This document shows, piece by piece, positions 4,408 through 6,130 of a DNA stretch of 6,130 bases. This DNA is from Bacteriovoracaceae bacterium UBA2394 (GTDB lineage Bacteria > Bdellovibrionota > UBA2394), in the NCBI GenBank assembly GCA_002343335.1, contig DDSI01000052.1, positions 359 through 6,488 on the forward strand. Direction: 5' to 3'. The position numbers were made by a program, and so were the translations under genes. Below the pieces are notes generated by a model. It was given only the letters and a program-made list of their open reading frames with translations. It was not told the DNA's origin and made no database searches. Numbering within the stretch: position 1 is the stretch's first letter; every line of letters starts with the position of its first letter.

Positions 4408-6130
4408 ATGAGAATCGGATCCAACATTCCTAGCCTTTCAATTTCGAATGCGCTCGCGCGCACATCGAAATTGATTGCTCGTTCTCTGGAGAGAATGAGT
4501 TCAGGCCGTCGTGTATCCTCCGCCATGGACGGAGATACGCTCGCGCTCACGCGAGGAGTGACGCTCGAAGCGCAGCAGCGCGGCCTCACTCAAGGCATGC
4601 GCAATATGAATGATTCCCGGGGACTTCTTGCGACTGCGTCGAATGCATTTTATTCTCAAATGGATCTACTGCAGCGCATGAGAGAAATTGCGGTTCAAGC
4701 TTCTAGCGGAACTGTGACGACAAACGACAGGTTGAATCTCAATCAGGAACTGCAAGGCTTGATGAGCGAGTTCCGACGAATTACCGAGGAGACGGAGTTC
4801 AATGGCATGCGACTCCTCGATGGATCCAATTCGACTCTTAAAATTCATGGGGGATTGAAATCGACGGACAGCTTCCAATTCGATTTACCTACGTCGAACA
4901 CATCGCAGGTATTCCAAGAAGTCTCCGGCTCAGGAAGATTTGGCTCCGCTACGAGCTTCTCGTCCGGAGGCGATGCTGCGAATACGGAAATGGCCGATCT
5001 CAACAATGACGGGCATCTGGACGTTTTAATCTCGGCGCTTACCGGTTCAATGCGCGTCTACATGGGTACGGGCACCGGCGTCTTTGATGCGGGGAGAACC
5101 ATTTCGACGCTTGCTGGAGTGATGGAAGTCTCGGATGTTAGTGGCGATGGCATCTTAGATGTCGTGGCGAAATCTAATTTCGGAACATTTATGACGGTGC
5201 TTGTCGGAAACGGAGACGGGACCTTCCGAGCACCCGTGACTTATGCTGCAGGATCCGCAGGTGCTGGTCAGGTAGATATTAAGACGGGAGACCTCGACGG
5301 GGATGGGGATCTCGATATTGTGATTAACAATTTCGGGGATAATAATCTGGCAATCTACTTCAATAATGGCAACGGCACATTCCAATCGCAGCGCACGATT
5401 GCCACGGAAAACGCTCCGAACCAGATCTACATTGCCGATTTGAACGGCGACGGAAAACTTGATCTAGTGAATCCCAACGCTGGGTCGAACTCCGTTTCCC
5501 TCCACTTTGGAAATGGAAATGGAACGTTCCAATCTCAGTCGACATTCAGTGCCGCTGGTGGATGGAACCATTGGGATTCTAAAGTTGGCGACTACAACAA
5601 TGACGGGATAGCAGATCTCATGATCCTGGTTACTTCAGCGAATTCGGAAATCCACACCTATCTTGGAAATGGAAATGGGACATTCCGATTTGGAAGTAGT
5701 TTTGCGCAATCCAATGCCAATCGAGGACTAACTTCCTACGATGTTAACAGCGATGGAAATCTCGATTTCATTTACTACAACTACAGCAACATCGTCGTAC
5801 GGCTGGGCAACGGAAATGGATCATTCGGTTCCGAGTCGACCTATGGCAGCGGCTTGGGCGGGATATTTGCCTCCTCTAACAATCTTTCGTTTGGCGATCT
5901 CAACGAGGATGGCGCCATAGATATGATCCACACTCCTGCGACGGGCGGGGGTTCGCAGTGGTATGCGCTCCTTGGAATTTCGCACACCAAGAATGTCACG
6001 TGGAAAGTAAATGTAGAAACATCGTCCAAAGCTCAGGAGCTCATCGGAATTCTTGACACCGCTCTCGAAAATGTTCGAAGCAATGCTGCATCCATTGGGG
6101 CAAGCTTGAATCGCTTGGACTATGCATTGC
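4408..6130 (+). CDS. Flagellin with an inserted seven-repeat FG-GAP/VCBS beta-propeller, 3' end cut by window edge
   Basis: This gene encodes a filament subunit, exported unfolded through the flagellar type III apparatus and polymerised outside the cell. The frame is open from ATG 4408 to the edge (574 residues visible). Residues 1-140 are flagellin D0/D1: MRIGSNIPSL, RSLERMSSGRRVSSAMDG, the NMNDSRGLLATASNAF helix, LQRMREIAVQASSG (88-101) and TEFNGMRLLDG (129-139). A D1 hairpin follows (LKIHGGLKSTDSFQFDL, 144-160). Residues about 170-524 are the propeller insert. From about 537 flagellin resumes with LIGILDTALENVRSNAASIGASLNRLDYAL-type sequence (545-574). Roughly 40-50 C-terminal D0 residues are missing. 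No cysteine codon is visible, as is usual for filament proteins. R90 and E114 coincide with the Salmonella FliC residues that contact TLR5, with I94 in place of leucine. Total length would be well above a plain flagellin of about 270-500 residues. Surface adhesion or recognition is my inference for the insert. Confidence 0.93.
   Translation, partial: MRIGSNIPSLSISNALARTSKLIARSLERMSSGRRVSSAMDGDTLALTRGVTLEAQQRGLTQGMRNMNDSRGLLATASNAFYSQMDLLQRMREIAVQASSGTVTTNDRLNLNQELQGLMSEFRRITEETEFNGMRLLDGSNSTLKIHGGLKSTDSFQFDLPTSNTSQVFQEVSGSGRFGSATSFSSGGDAANTEMADLNNDGHLDVLISALTGSMRVYMGTGTGVFDAGRTISTLAGVMEVSDVSGDGILDVVAKSNFGTFMTVLVGNGDGTFRAPVTYAAGSAGAGQVDIKTGDLDGDGDLDIVINNFGDNNLAIYFNNGNGTFQSQRTIATENAPNQIYIADLNGDGKLDLVNPNAGSNSVSLHFGNGNGTFQSQSTFSAAGGWNHWDSKVGDYNNDGIADLMILVTSANSEIHTYLGNGNGTFRFGSSFAQSNANRGLTSYDVNSDGNLDFIYYNYSNIVVRLGNGNGSFGSESTYGSGLGGIFASSNNLSFGDLNEDGAIDMIHTPATGGGSQWYALLGISHTKNVTWKVNVETSSKAQELIGILDTALENVRSNAASIGASLNRLDYAL
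4915..5979 (+). repeat. Seven FG-GAP/VCBS repeats forming a predicted seven-bladed beta-propeller within the flagellin
   Basis: Seven calcium-loop motifs of the form D-x-[DNS]-x-D-G-x-x-D begin at residues 197, 243, 295, 344, 395, 445 and 497. The intervals are 46, 52, 49, 51, 50 and 52 residues. All have the four expected acidic or polar ligands, for example DLDGDGDLD (295) and DLNGDGKLD (344). Blades are punctuated by G-N-G-x-G-T-F strings such as GNGDGTF and GNGNGTF. The last blade lacks this string after its loop, while a matching GSGRFGSATSF (174-184) lies before the first loop. This fits a ring closed by strands from both ends. The fold is that of integrin-alpha-type propellers; the structure itself is predicted, not shown. 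Confidence 0.88.

Noticed and set aside
4197..4589. 130-codon minus-strand reading frame
   Set aside because: It overlaps the conserved N-terminal flagellin coding sequence and has no recognisable motif; it is a shadow frame.

Overview
This window looks like chromosomal DNA from a motile, Gram-negative-type bacterium. The start of an MscL channel, a full SrkA/YihE-type kinase and a flagellin all resemble proteobacterial versions. The gene texture suggests a Bdellovibrionota or delta-proteobacterium-like environmental organism, but that placement is an impression and not a proven assignment. Base composition is balanced and similar across the genes.

Layout. At the left edge, on the minus strand, lies the 5' part of mscL (positions 335 down to 1, cut by the window). 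A 56-base divergent gap separates it from a tightly packed plus-strand gene set. This set is an MFS exporter (392-1660), an srkA-like stress kinase (1657-2697, 4-base overlap) and a patatin-like phospholipase (2687-3862, 8 to 11-base overlap). The overlaps suggest one translationally coupled operon concerned with envelope, lipid or stress homeostasis. That common theme is inference.

Positions 3863-4407 hold no convincing gene but are rich in structure. There are two stem-loops with identical loops and a compensatory base-pair difference, a 16-base tandem repeat, a 16-base direct repeat bracketing 193 bases, a short repeat pair that looks like a transposon end, and two perfect dyads just before the next gene. 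The stretch may hold a small RNA or repeat element and the scar of a mobile element.

The right part (4408 to the window edge) is the most notable: an open flagellin gene, 574 codons visible. Its hypervariable middle has been replaced by seven FG-GAP/VCBS repeats, each with an intact D-x-[DNS]-x-D-G-x-x-D calcium loop spaced 46-52 residues apart. The order is flagellin N-terminal D0/D1, then a predicted seven-bladed beta-propeller, then flagellin C-terminal D1. The filament would therefore display a calcium-binding propeller on its surface, as a possible adhesin or recognition module. I know of flagellins carrying metallopeptidase inserts (flagellinolysins), but I do not recall a described propeller flagellin.
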